DNA from: Erythrobacter sp.
GTDB taxonomy: Bacteria; Pseudomonadota; Alphaproteobacteria; Sphingomonadales; Sphingomonadaceae
DNA length: 64,000 nucleotides
NCBI RefSeq assembly: GCF_035194505.1
Contig: NZ_CP136573.1
Location: 2,794,047-2,858,046, forward strand
Direction of reading: 5' to 3'
Under the pieces are notes generated by a model. The model did no database searches. It saw nothing but the letters and a program-made list of their open reading frames with translations, and was not told the DNA's origin. The position numbers and the translations under genes were made by a program. Shown in pieces: positions 1 through 7,781 of the stretch (position 1 is the stretch's first letter; the number at the start of each line of letters is the position of its first letter).

Positions 1-368
1 GCGCCCGACCAGACGCTGACCGAGAGCAGCATCACATTCATCATCCCGAAGCCCGCGACGCCCAGCGCCCGCGTCAGGCGCTTGCGTTCGGCATCGTCGG
101 CACCCAGCGGATTGTCGGCGACGGGCTGCGCTTCGAAGCCCAGATCGCGCAGGGCTGCCACCAGCGCATCCTCGCCCAGCGCCGGATCATGGCTCAAGGC
201 CACCCGCTTGGCCGAAAGATTGGCGCGGGCAGCGGCAATGCCGGGAGTCTTAAGCAATTCGCGCTCGATTTTGCCGATGCAGCCGGCGCATTTCATTCCC
301 GGCACAGTCAGCCGCGTGGTGGCGAGCGGGGTGGCCTCAACGGCTTCGAGAAGAGCGGGCGCGTTCAC
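1..368 (-). CDS. ccoI: Copper-translocating P-type ATPase CcoI/FixI, N-terminal part (cut by window edge)
   Basis: The N-terminal 122 residues of a heavy-metal P-type ATPase are visible. A metal-binding (HMA) domain carries the motif GMKCAGC at residues 24-30, and the sequence enters what looks like the first membrane segments near the window edge. In cbb3 operons this pump supplies copper for CuB of the oxidase. It starts with GTG at 368, and GTGA overlaps the stop of ccoH by four bases, so the two are translationally coupled. The transport core (TGE, DKTG and CPx motifs) lies outside the window, so the assignment rests on the HMA domain plus position as last gene of ccoNOQPGHI. A ccoS gene, if present, would also lie outside. 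Confidence 0.88.
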   Translation of the reverse strand, partial: MNAPALLEAVEATPLATTRLTVPGMKCAGCIGKIERELLKTPGIAAARANLSAKRVALSHDPALGEDALVAALRDLGFEAQPVADNPLGADDAERKRLTRALGVAGFGMMNVMLLSVSVWSG

Positions 369-820
369 CGGATTTCGCTTTCTCCGGCCCATTCCTGGCC
401 GCCTGCGCGGATTGCGATGCGCAGCTGCCAGCGTCCCGGAGCGAGCGGTTCGGTCGAGACCCAGCGGCCCACACCGTCCACAGCAAAGGTCAGCGCGGCA
501 TCCTCGCGCAGCCCCAGCGGTCGTTCTGCCCATGCGGTGATTGTCGCACCCGCAGGCACGCCGGTGGTGATCAGCACCAGCCGCCCGTCGGCCTGCCGCT
601 GCGGCGCGGCCTGCCAGCCCAGCGCCTTCGAGGCGGCGGCCTTGTCCAGCCAGCCGTTGTAGCTCTGGCTGGCGACATAGGAATTATCGACCACCGTGCC
701 GTGGAAGCTCTCCACCGCAAGGCTCGCCATGGCGATATTGACCGCGATGACAATGCCGAAGCCGGTCACGAAAATCGCTGCCACCTGCCGGCCGCCAATG
801 GGTTTGCGGGCCTTTTGCAT
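365..820 (-). CDS. ccoH: cbb3 oxidase assembly protein CcoH/FixH
   Basis: A 151-residue FixH-family membrane protein. One N-terminal transmembrane helix (about residues 10-32) is followed by a periplasmic beta-rich domain containing NSYVASQSYNGWLDKA, typical of FixH. The family takes part in assembly of the cbb3 terminal oxidase together with CcoG and CcoI. The ATG at 820 overlaps the ccoG stop as TGATG. A TTG one codon upstream (823) would also be in frame, but ATG is preferred. It sits between ccoG and ccoI with overlaps on both sides, so it is certainly part of the same transcript. Confidence 0.92.
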   Translation of the reverse strand: MQKARKPIGGRQVAAIFVTGFGIVIAVNIAMASLAVESFHGTVVDNSYVASQSYNGWLDKAAASKALGWQAAPQRQADGRLVLITTGVPAGATITAWAERPLGLREDAALTFAVDGVGRWVSTEPLAPGRWQLRIAIRAGGQEWAGESEIR

Positions 821-2382
821 CAATCATCCTCCGGCATGGCAAATGTGGTTTGCTGGGTATCGGTTTCGGCCTGCGCGTCACGCGCGGTGAGGCGGAAGGC
901 GAAGGCAAGGCCATCATCATCGTCCTCATCGCTTTGCACGCCGGGGGGCAGCATCACATAGGTGCGCAGCACGCGGGTTTCGTTGGCGGGAACGGTGATG
1001 GTCTGTGCCGGTGCTGCCGCTTCCATCGCGAGGCTATCGGTCCACATCACCGCGCCTTTCGGCAGGCCTTCCAGCGCCACCTCCATGTCGCGCGGGCGGG
1101 CCTCCATGTTGCGCAGGCGCAAGGTGTAGGCATTGCGCACCGATCCGTCCTTCATCAGCATGAAAGGCGGGTTGCGATCGGGCGAGACGGTGAGATCGGT
1201 GTGGCTGCGGGTGCCGAGTGCAAACAGCAGCCCTGCGCCGATTGCGCCCCACACGCCGAAATAGATGAACGTCCGCGGCCGCATCAGCGCCTTCCACGCC
1301 GGCTGGGCGGGCGCGCCGCCGGCTTCGGCCTTGCACTGGTCGAGCGTGGCATAGTCGATCAGCCCGCGGGGGCGTCCGGTCTCGCGCATCACCCGGTCGC
1401 AGGCATCGATGCACAACCCGCAGGTGATGCAGCCGATCTGCTGGCCTTCGCGGATGTCGACCCCGGTGGGGCACACCGCCACGCACAGCTGGCAATCGAT
1501 GCAATCGCCGTATTGGCCCGGGTTCTTCGCCGCCTTCTTGAGGCTGCCGCGCTGCTCGCCGCGCCAGTCCTTGTAGGTGACGATCAGCGATTTCTCGTCG
1601 AGCATCGCGGTCTGGATGCGCGGCCAGGGGCACATGTAGATGCACACCTGTTCGCGCATGAAACCGCCCAGCCAGAAGGTGGTGCCGGTGAGGATGGCGG
1701 CGGTGGCATAGGCGACCGGCGCCGCCTCTCCGCGCCAGAATTCGTAGGTGAGCGTCGGTGCGTCGGCGAAATACATGATCCACGCGCCGCCGGTCCAGAA
1801 GGAGACGACGAGGTAGACGCTCCACTTGGCAAGGCGGCGGGCGGTCTTGGCGGCGGTCCAGGGCGCTGCATCAAGGCGGACGCGGGCATTGCGATCACCG
1901 TCGAAGAAGCGGTCGATATGCTGGAACAGGTCGGTCCACACGGTCTGGGGGCAGGCATAGCCGCACCACGCCCGGCCCACTGCGCTGGTGACGAGAAACA
2001 GGCCGATCCCGGCCATGATGAGGAGGCCTGCGACGAAGTAGAATTCGTGCGGCCAGATCTCGATGTCGAACATGTAGAAGCGGCGGTGGGCGAGATCGAC
2101 CAGCACCGCCTGATCGGGGGCATAGGGCCCGCGATCCCAGCGGATCCACGGCGTGATGTAATAGATCGCCAGCGTGACGAGCATCACCAGCCACTTGAAG
2201 CGCCGGAAGGGCCCGTCGATGCGCTTGTTGTGGACCGTGTGTCCCTTTTCATAGAGCGCTGCGCCCATGAACCCCGTGTCCGCCTCGGGCGCAGGGGTAG
2301 AGCCCGAGCCGAGCGCACCCGCCCAGTCGCGGGGCTGGCCCGGCTCCTTGGTGGTGCGCTCAAGCTCGTCGGATTCAGCCAC
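820..2382 (-). CDS. ccoG: cbb3 oxidase accessory protein CcoG/FixG (4Fe-4S membrane protein)
   Basis: A 520-residue polytopic membrane protein with two ferredoxin-type clusters, CIDCQLCVAVCP and CITCGLCIDACDR. It also has the FixG signatures CGYACPQTVW and CPWPRIQ and several hydrophobic helices in the first half plus one near residue 375. A C-terminal Ig-like periplasmic domain follows. CcoG homologues are implicated in reducing copper for insertion into the cbb3 oxidase. The start is GTG at 2382, eight bases inside the end of ccoP, with a GAGGCG ribosome-binding site. Its length is normal for the family. Confidence 0.95.
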   Translation of the reverse strand: MAESDELERTTKEPGQPRDWAGALGSGSTPAPEADTGFMGAALYEKGHTVHNKRIDGPFRRFKWLVMLVTLAIYYITPWIRWDRGPYAPDQAVLVDLAHRRFYMFDIEIWPHEFYFVAGLLIMAGIGLFLVTSAVGRAWCGYACPQTVWTDLFQHIDRFFDGDRNARVRLDAAPWTAAKTARRLAKWSVYLVVSFWTGGAWIMYFADAPTLTYEFWRGEAAPVAYATAAILTGTTFWLGGFMREQVCIYMCPWPRIQTAMLDEKSLIVTYKDWRGEQRGSLKKAAKNPGQYGDCIDCQLCVAVCPTGVDIREGQQIGCITCGLCIDACDRVMRETGRPRGLIDYATLDQCKAEAGGAPAQPAWKALMRPRTFIYFGVWGAIGAGLLFALGTRSHTDLTVSPDRNPPFMLMKDGSVRNAYTLRLRNMEARPRDMEVALEGLPKGAVMWTDSLAMEAAAPAQTITVPANETRVLRTYVMLPPGVQSDEDDDDGLAFAFRLTARDAQAETDTQQTTFAMPEDD

Positions 2383-3289
2383 CGGTGTTCGCCTCGCCTG
2401 CAGGTGCCTCTGCGACGGCCTCGGTTGCCGGGGCCGCCTGCTGGCCGCCGCCGCGCGAGTGCACGTAAGCCGCCAGCATCCGGATCGTCACCGGATCGAG
2501 CCGTCCTTGCCATGCCGGCATGACGCCGTGGCGGGGGTTCAGGATCTGGCGGGTCACCTCGCCTGCGCTGCCGCCGTAGAGCCAGATCGCGTCATTGAGA
2601 GCCGGGCCGCCCATCGCCGGCAGGCCTGCGCCGTCCGGGCCGTGGCAGGCCGCGCAATTATCCGCGAACAGCTGCGCTCCGGCAGCATTGGGTGCGGCCT
2701 TGCCCGAAAGCGAGAGCACGTGCCCTGTCACCGCCTTGGCCTGGCCGGCATCGAGCACGCCGGTGAAGGCCGGCATGAAGTTGGTGCGGGTCGCGTCCGC
2801 GCCCTCCCAGCGGATGCCGTGAGTGATCGAATACTCGATCTCGGTGAGGGTGCCGCCCCAGATCCAGTCGTCGTCATTGAGGTTGGGGTAGCCCGGCGAG
2901 CCCGCAGCGCCCGCGCCGTGGCACTGGACGCAATTGACCTTGAACGCCGCCGCGCCCCCGGTCACGGCCTGCGCCATGAGTTCGGGATCGTTGCCGAGTT
3001 GTTCGATATCGGTTGCGGCGATTGTCTGGAACACACCCGCCCTTGCGGCATTGCTCGCGGCGGTCTCGCGCGCCAGATCGCCCCGGCTCGACCAGCCGAG
3101 CGTGCCTGCCGTCGCCCGGTCAAGCAGCGGCCAGGCGGGGTAGAGCACCACGTAGACCAGCGCGAACACGATCGTCGCGTAGAAGGTGTAAAGCCACCAG
3201 CGCGGCAGGGGTGTGTTCAGCTCCTCGATGCCGTCCCATTCATGGCCGACGAATTCGGTGCCGGTGGGCTCGTCTATCCGCTTAGTCAT
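2375..3289 (-). CDS. ccoP: cbb3 cytochrome c oxidase subunit III, dihaem CcoP
   Basis: Subunit III carries two c-type haem motifs, CVQCH (about residues 120-124) and CAACH (about 212-216), after an N-terminal segment with one transmembrane helix (around WWLYTFYATIVFALVYVV). It passes electrons from soluble cytochrome c or the bc1 complex to CcoO. I choose ATG 3289 because GAGG lies five to eight bases upstream. ATG 3298 is in frame and would add three residues. The start overlaps the end of ccoQ and the stop overlaps the start of ccoG, so the operon is tightly coupled. Confidence 0.95.
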   Translation of the reverse strand: MTKRIDEPTGTEFVGHEWDGIEELNTPLPRWWLYTFYATIVFALVYVVLYPAWPLLDRATAGTLGWSSRGDLARETAASNAARAGVFQTIAATDIEQLGNDPELMAQAVTGGAAAFKVNCVQCHGAGAAGSPGYPNLNDDDWIWGGTLTEIEYSITHGIRWEGADATRTNFMPAFTGVLDAGQAKAVTGHVLSLSGKAAPNAAGAQLFADNCAACHGPDGAGLPAMGGPALNDAIWLYGGSAGEVTRQILNPRHGVMPAWQGRLDPVTIRMLAAYVHSRGGGQQAAPATEAVAEAPAGEANTGG

Positions 3290-3443
3290 TGTCCTCATCC
3301 CTGAAAATCGCGTGCTTGGCAGCCGTGCGGTGGTCCTTTGCCCCCGGGCGAAAGTGCCACAGGCACAGGGCGCAATAGAGCGCGCAGATCACCGTCAGCG
3401 CGTAGCTGTCGGCAAAGTGGCGCAGGGTGTCGTAGAGGCTCAC
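3282..3443 (-). CDS. ccoQ: cbb3 oxidase subunit IV CcoQ (short gene)
   Basis: A 53-residue protein read between ccoO and ccoP. It starts GTG at 3443 (GTGA overlap with the ccoO stop) and ends TAA at 3282, overlapping the ccoP start. It has one transmembrane helix (about residues 10-30, LTVICALYCALCLWHF) and a charged C-terminus, as in CcoQ/FixQ, which stabilises the cbb3 complex. It is too short for most gene finders. Identity follows from size, topology and its fixed place in ccoNOQP. Two cysteines inside the helix are a minor oddity. Confidence 0.85.
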   Translation of the reverse strand: MSLYDTLRHFADSYALTVICALYCALCLWHFRPGAKDHRTAAKHAIFRDEDND

Positions 3444-4207
3444 TTCGGTGCCTCCCCGCTCAACGCTTCCTGCGCCGCGGCGCTATCGACATCGACCAGC
3501 GTGCCGAGCATCTGGAGATAGGCGACCAGCGCATCCATCTCGGTCACGCGGGCAGGATCGCCGTCAAAGTCGCGGATCTGCGCCTTGGGATAGCGGGTCG
3601 CGAGATCGCCCGCATCGGCATTGGGATCGGCCTGCGCCATCAGATCACCCGCAGCCTTGGCGATGTCCGTATCGCTGTAAGGCACACCCACCCGCCGCAA
3701 TGCGGTGAGCGTGGCGGACGGATCGGCAACCTTGAGATCGGCCTCGGCGAGGAAGCCGTAGCTCGGCATGATGCTCTCGGGCACCACAGAGCGCGGCGCC
3801 TTCAGGTGATCGACATGCCAGGTGTCCGAATAGCGCCCGCCGACCCGCGCCAGATCCGGCCCGGTGCGCTTGCTGCCCCACTGGAAGGGGTGATCATACA
3901 TGCTCTCGGCGGCGAGGCTGTAGTGGCCATAGCGTTCCACCTCGTCCCTGAAGGGCCGGATCATCTGGCTGTGGCAGACATAGCAGCCCTCGCGGATGTA
4001 GATGTCCCGCCCCGCCTGTTCGAGCGGGGTGTAGGGGCGCATCCCCTCGACCGCCTCGATCGTGTTGTCGATCCAGAACAGCGGAGCGATCTCGACGATC
4101 CCGCCGATCGTGACGGTCGCAAAGGTGGCGGCGGCCAGCAGGGTGACATTGCGTTCGAGCTTCTTGTGACCCTCGAAGGCGCCGGGTTGCGGTGTGGTGT
4201 TGCTCAT
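3440..4207 (-). CDS. ccoO: cbb3 cytochrome c oxidase subunit II, monohaem CcoO
   Basis: A 255-residue protein with an N-terminal membrane anchor (about residues 22-45) and a single haem-c site CYVCH at about residues 75-79, followed by SQMIRPF as in CcoO/FixO. It links CcoP to the catalytic subunit. ATG 4207 lies 24 bp after ccoN, and the stop overlaps the GTG of ccoQ. Length and motif order match the family. Confidence 0.96.
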   Translation of the reverse strand: MSNTTPQPGAFEGHKKLERNVTLLAAATFATVTIGGIVEIAPLFWIDNTIEAVEGMRPYTPLEQAGRDIYIREGCYVCHSQMIRPFRDEVERYGHYSLAAESMYDHPFQWGSKRTGPDLARVGGRYSDTWHVDHLKAPRSVVPESIMPSYGFLAEADLKVADPSATLTALRRVGVPYSDTDIAKAAGDLMAQADPNADAGDLATRYPKAQIRDFDGDPARVTEMDALVAYLQMLGTLVDVDSAAAQEALSGEAPK

Positions 4208-4231
4208 TGTCTCAGTTTCCCTGGCTGATGG

Positions 4232-5887
4232 TCATTCGGCCGGTTCGGCAAGGATCGGGCGATCGGCCGACAGATCGGTCGAGGCATCGTCCATCGGGGC
4301 TTCTGCGCGCAGGTGGCCGGTGATGGTCATCCCAATGTTGAAGACCATGATCAGTGCACCGGCGAGATACATCAGCCCGCCCACGGCGCGGGCGACGAAC
4401 ATCGGGTGCAGCGCCGCGACGGTGTCGACGAAGCTGTTCACGAGGTAGCCGTCCGAGCCGTATTCGCGCCACATCAGGCCCTGGGTCAGCCCCGCCACCC
4501 ACATGCTGGCGGCGTAGAAGACGATCCCCAGCGTCGCGAGCCAGAAGTGCCAGTTGATCATGCGCAAGGAGAAGAGCCGTTCGCGGTTCCACAGGCGCGG
4601 CACGAGGTAATAGACGCAGGCGAAGGTGATCATCCCGTTCCACCCCAGCGCGCCCGAGTGCACGTGGCCGATCGTCCAGTCGGTGTAGTGCGACAGGCTG
4701 TTCACTGCCTTGATCGACAGCATCGGCCCCTCGAAGGTGCTCATCCCGTAGAAGGCGAGCGCCATCACCATCATGCGGATGATCGGATCGGTGCGGACCT
4801 TGTCCCACGCGCCGTTCAAGGTCATGAGACCATTGATCATCCCGCCCCAGCTGGGCATCCACAGCATCACCGAGAACACCATCCCCAGCGTCTGCGCCCA
4901 ATCGGGCAGGGCGGTGTAGTGCAGGTGGTGCGGGCCGGCCCAGATGTAGAGGAAGATCAGCGACCAGAAGTGGATGATCGACAGGCGGTAGGAATAGACC
5001 GGCCGCCCGGCCTGCTTGGGCACGAAGTAATACATCATGGCCAGGAAGCCCGCGGTGAGGAAGAAGCCCACCGCATTGTGGCCGTACCACCACTGGGTCA
5101 GCGCATCCTGCACGCCGGCAAAGGCCGAATAGCTGCGGCTGCCCAACAGGCTTACCGGCATCGACAGGTTGTTCACCAGATGCAGCATCGCCACGGTGAC
5201 GATGAAGGCGAGGTAGAACCAGTTGGCGACGTAGATATGCGGCTCGTTGCGGCGCAGGATCGTGGCGACAAACACCGCAAGATAGGCGACCCACACGAGG
5301 GTGAGCCACAGATCGACATACCATTCGGGCTCGGCATATTCCTTGCCCTGGGTGATCCCGAGCAGGTAGCCGGTCGCGGCCAGCACGATGAACAGCTGGT
5401 AGCCCCAGAACACGAAGCGCGCGACGCCCGGCAGGGCCAGCGTGGCGCGGCAGGTGCGCTGCACCACATAGAAGCTCGTCGCCAGCAGCGCATTGCCGCC
5501 AAAGGCAAAGATCACCGCGCTGGTGTGCAGCGGGCGCAGGCGGCCGAAATTGAGATAGGGCTCAAGATTGAGCTGGGGGAAGGCCATCTGCAGCGCGATG
5601 AACACGCCCGCGAGCAGCCCCGCCACGCCCCAGAACATGGTGGCAATCACGCCCCAGCGCACCACATCATCGTCGTATCGGCTCGGCCCCGGGGGCATCC
5701 GGAAGATGCTCTGCGCGCGGGCCAGCGGATCATAGGTTGTCGCCGTTGCGATGATCAGGATCACGGCAACAAGGCCGACGATGCCCATATGGATGGCAAA
5801 GCCCGTGTCGGGCGTGAGCGCGATGGCAGCAATTGAGGCAAAGAGCACAAGTGCCCAGATGCCCAGCCGCTTAACGACTGTTTCCAT
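4232..5887 (-). CDS. ccoN: cbb3 cytochrome c oxidase catalytic subunit CcoN
   Basis: The 551-residue haem-copper oxidase subunit I of the high-affinity cbb3 type, which reduces O2 to water at low oxygen. Visible metal ligands are the histidines of LRPLHTSAVIF, WYGHNAVGF, WAGPHHLHYT and GHVHSGALGW. About twelve hydrophobic helices cover the whole length. It is the first gene of the ccoNOQPGHI operon. A perfect FNR/FixK box lies 56-69 bp upstream of the ATG (5943-5956), at the right distance for an activator centred near -41.5 of a promoter close to the gene. Confidence 0.97.
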   Translation of the reverse strand: METVVKRLGIWALVLFASIAAIALTPDTGFAIHMGIVGLVAVILIIATATTYDPLARAQSIFRMPPGPSRYDDDVVRWGVIATMFWGVAGLLAGVFIALQMAFPQLNLEPYLNFGRLRPLHTSAVIFAFGGNALLATSFYVVQRTCRATLALPGVARFVFWGYQLFIVLAATGYLLGITQGKEYAEPEWYVDLWLTLVWVAYLAVFVATILRRNEPHIYVANWFYLAFIVTVAMLHLVNNLSMPVSLLGSRSYSAFAGVQDALTQWWYGHNAVGFFLTAGFLAMMYYFVPKQAGRPVYSYRLSIIHFWSLIFLYIWAGPHHLHYTALPDWAQTLGMVFSVMLWMPSWGGMINGLMTLNGAWDKVRTDPIIRMMVMALAFYGMSTFEGPMLSIKAVNSLSHYTDWTIGHVHSGALGWNGMITFACVYYLVPRLWNRERLFSLRMINWHFWLATLGIVFYAASMWVAGLTQGLMWREYGSDGYLVNSFVDTVAALHPMFVARAVGGLMYLAGALIMVFNIGMTITGHLRAEAPMDDASTDLSADRPILAEPAE

Positions 5888-5942
5888 GGTGATTTATCCC
5901 TTCCGTCGACCGGTGTTCTAACCGGCCCCCGCAATCGCGTTG

Positions 5943-5956
5943 TTGATCCAGATCAA
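5943..5956 (-). promoter_or_regulatory. FNR/FixK-type box upstream of ccoN
   Basis: TTGATCCAGATCAA is an exact match to TTGAT-N4-ATCAA, the FNR/FixK operator. It lies 56 bp upstream of the ccoN start and overlaps the stop codon of the neighbouring Crp/FNR gene. Activation of the cbb3 operon under oxygen limitation is the expected role. Confidence 0.88.
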
Positions 5957-6714
5957 ATTTGAGTGAGTTTGGGTGAATTTGTGCCGGCCGCAGGGCTTTG
6001 CCGCCCCGCCAGCCGCGCCAGCGCGCCCACATCCGAAAGGCAGACTTTCGAACGGCCCTCGGTCTCCACCAGCCCGCTTTCGCGCAGTTCGGTGAGTTGG
6101 CGGCTGACAGTCTCGATCGTGAGGCCAAGACTGTCGCCGATGTCGCGCCGGCTCATCGGCAGGGAAAAGGCGCAAGGCCCCGTGGTGCAATCCGCCAGCC
6201 GCTCGGCCATGGAGACAAGGAAGTCGGCAATCCGCTGCTGCGCGGATTTGTGGCCCATCTGCATCATCCGCGTGCGGCTGCGGTGCAGCGCCTGAAGGCT
6301 GCGCGCCAGCACCGAGCGCAGCACTGCGGGGTTGCTCTGGGCAATGTCGAGAAAGCGTTCCGCCGGGAACACCACCAGATCGGTTTCGATCAGCGCCACC
6401 AGCCGGAAATCGCCGTCTGTCTGGCGCAGCACCGAAATCATGTCGCCGGGAAAATGGAAGGCCAGCACCTGCGCGACCGGCGATCCTAGCGCGCCGGTCT
6501 GGGGCTGGGCGACCAGCTTGGCCGCGCCGCTGGCAAGGTGCACCAGCCGGTCCTCGCGAGCGTCGGGCGCCAGCGACTCGCCCTTGGCGAGATGCAGCGA
6601 GGCACCGATCGCACAGAGCTTTTCCGCAATCGCCGCCGTGCCCGGCCCATCGGGCAATGCGGTCCGGAATGCCGCCATGCTGTCAGGCTCGGATGTGATG
6701 CTGAGGCTTGCCAT
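5953..6714 (-). CDS. Crp/FNR-family transcriptional regulator (FixK-like)
   Basis: A 253-residue regulator with a cyclic-nucleotide-binding-like beta-barrel in the N-terminal half and a C-terminal winged helix containing SRRDIGDSLGLTIETVSRQL. This includes the E-x-x-S-R type recognition helix that reads TTGAT half sites. It directly precedes ccoN, and perfect FNR boxes lie before both genes. The N-terminus lacks the cluster of four cysteines that binds the oxygen-sensing 4Fe-4S centre of true FNR, so a FixK-like factor without its own oxygen sensor is more likely. The start is uncertain: ATG 6714, ATG 6678 and TTG 6738 are in frame, and none has a strong ribosome-binding site. Confidence 0.9.
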   Translation of the reverse strand: MASLSITSEPDSMAAFRTALPDGPGTAAIAEKLCAIGASLHLAKGESLAPDAREDRLVHLASGAAKLVAQPQTGALGSPVAQVLAFHFPGDMISVLRQTDGDFRLVALIETDLVVFPAERFLDIAQSNPAVLRSVLARSLQALHRSRTRMMQMGHKSAQQRIADFLVSMAERLADCTTGPCAFSLPMSRRDIGDSLGLTIETVSRQLTELRESGLVETEGRSKVCLSDVGALARLAGRQSPAAGTNSPKLTQI

Positions 6715-6751
6715 GATGCTGTGGGAATGGACCTGCAATCGTCACGGGTCT

Positions 6752-6765
6752 TTGATCGGGATCAA
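6752..6765. promoter_or_regulatory. FNR/FixK-type box between the regulator gene and ompW
   Basis: TTGATCGGGATCAA is a second exact TTGAT-N4-ATCAA palindrome. It sits in the divergent intergenic region, about 38 bp from the regulator start and about 97 bp from the ompW start. It could serve autoregulation of the regulator, control of ompW, or both. Its distance to ompW fits a class II activator site with a transcription start near 6800. Confidence 0.85.
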
Positions 6766-6861
6766 TGAGCAGCAGCGATTTGCGCGGCACCCAAAAGGGC
6801 ACAGGCAGCAAGAAACCTGGGCCGCGAGGGGTGGCCACTGCTGCTGTTGAAGGACGCAAAA

Positions 6862-7545
6862 ATGAAGAATTTGCTGATGCTTGGATCGGCTATGGCCATG
6901 CTTGCCGCAAGCCCTGCAATGGCGCAGGACGGCGAGAGTGACCGCGCCGGGGACATCCAGATCAAGCTGCTGGCAACCGCGGTTCTGCCCGACGGCAAGA
7001 TCACCGACATCAACGTCAATCTGCCGGGGCTTCCGGCCACCTTGCAGACGAAGGCCAACGACAATGTCGTGCCCACCATCGCGGTGGAATGGTTCGTGAC
7101 CGACAATGTCTCGATCGAAACCATCGCCGGGACGACCCAGCACGATGTCGATACCGTCGCGGGCCTGCCGGCGGGCGCTGAACTGGTGTCGGATGCGCTG
7201 CTGCTGCCGGCCACGGTGACGGCGAAATATCACTTCGATCTGGGCGGCGTGCAGCCCTATGTCGGCGCGGGCGGTGCCTATTTCATGTGGCTTTCGGACA
7301 AGCCGGGCGCGGCCACCCTGCCGCTGGGTGTCACCGATACCGATCTGTCGGACGAATTCGGCCTTGTGCTGCAAGCCGGTTTCGACATTCCGCTGGGCGA
7401 TGACGGCTTCGGCATCACCTTCGATGCCAAGCGCTACTTCATCGACACCACGGCGCGCTGGCGGGTCGGCAACACGCTCGCGATCGAGACCGAGCACAAG
7501 CTCGATCCCTGGGTGCTCAGCGCCGGGGTCAGCTACCGCTTCTGA
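6862..7545 (+). CDS. ompW: OmpW-family outer membrane protein
   Basis: A 227-residue protein with a clear signal peptide ending ASPAMA-QDG, followed by OmpW-type beta-barrel sequence that closes with an aromatic residue (SYRF). OmpW proteins form small eight-stranded barrels with a hydrophobic channel. ATG 6862 follows AAGGA by seven bases and gives the complete signal peptide. The in-frame TTG 15 bases upstream overlaps the ribosome-binding site and is rejected. The FNR box upstream suggests oxygen-dependent expression, which is also known for ompW of enterobacteria. A strong terminator follows. Confidence 0.88.
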   Translation: MKNLLMLGSAMAMLAASPAMAQDGESDRAGDIQIKLLATAVLPDGKITDINVNLPGLPATLQTKANDNVVPTIAVEWFVTDNVSIETIAGTTQHDVDTVAGLPAGAELVSDALLLPATVTAKYHFDLGGVQPYVGAGGAYFMWLSDKPGAATLPLGVTDTDLSDEFGLVLQAGFDIPLGDDGFGITFDAKRYFIDTTARWRVGNTLAIETEHKLDPWVLSAGVSYRF

Positions 7546-7599
7546 GCCTTCAGACCTGCTCTTGACCCCTCTAGACCCGCTCTAGAGGTGAGACAGAGG

Positions 7600-7631
7600 C
7601 CCCGTCGGCGCCCCCCGCCGGCGGGGTTTTT
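7600..7631 (+). terminator. Rho-independent terminator of ompW
   Basis: An 11-bp GC-rich stem (7600-7610 with 7616-7626, one G-T pair) with a CCCCC loop is followed directly by TTTTT. Confidence 0.88.
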
Positions 7632-7657
7632 GTGTGAAGCGGGGCGATTTCTAGCCT

Positions 7658-7701
7658 CGGTTTGATGCACAGTTGACCCCGAGATGACCCCCAGATGATA
7701 G
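7658..7701 (-). repeat. parS-linked 11-bp repeat array 1 (four units)
   Basis: Read on the minus strand away from parS, four consecutive 11-bp units begin 12 bp after the parS edge, at 7701, 7690, 7679 and 7668. Unit 2 reads GGGTCATCTCG and unit 3 reads GGGTCAACTGT. Units 1 and 4 keep the TCA at positions 4-6. The array lies in the untranslated region between ompW and acs. The same arrangement is found beside the other two parS sites of this window. Function is unknown; a repeated protein-binding site on one helical face is an inference. Confidence 0.7.
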
Positions 7702-7713
7702 CGGCGGGCGCAA

Positions 7714-7729
7714 TGTTTCACGTGAAACA
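7714..7729. other. parS site 1 (ParB-binding palindrome)
   Basis: TGTTTCACGTGAAACA matches the universal chromosomal parS consensus exactly. The palindrome extends to 20 bp (7712-7731). It is 53 bp upstream of the acs start. ParB loads here and spreads, organising origin segregation. parA and parB themselves are not in this window. Confidence 0.95.
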
Positions 7730-7781
7730 TTTGCCCCTTCCAGCGGGTTTGGTAGACCGGCCGGGACAAGGGAGAGAGTTG

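Noticed and set aside
7553..7588. Further GACC-containing repeats (7553, 7564, 7574) and a CCTCTAGA hairpin left of the ompW terminator
   Set aside because: They are separated from the parS-linked array by the terminator and are out of its register; treated as coincidental.
7695..7781. N-terminal extension of acs reading MIAAGAMFHVKH
   Set aside because: This would translate the parS palindrome. The ATG at 7782 has a proper ribosome-binding site and aligns with the usual acetyl-CoA synthetase start.
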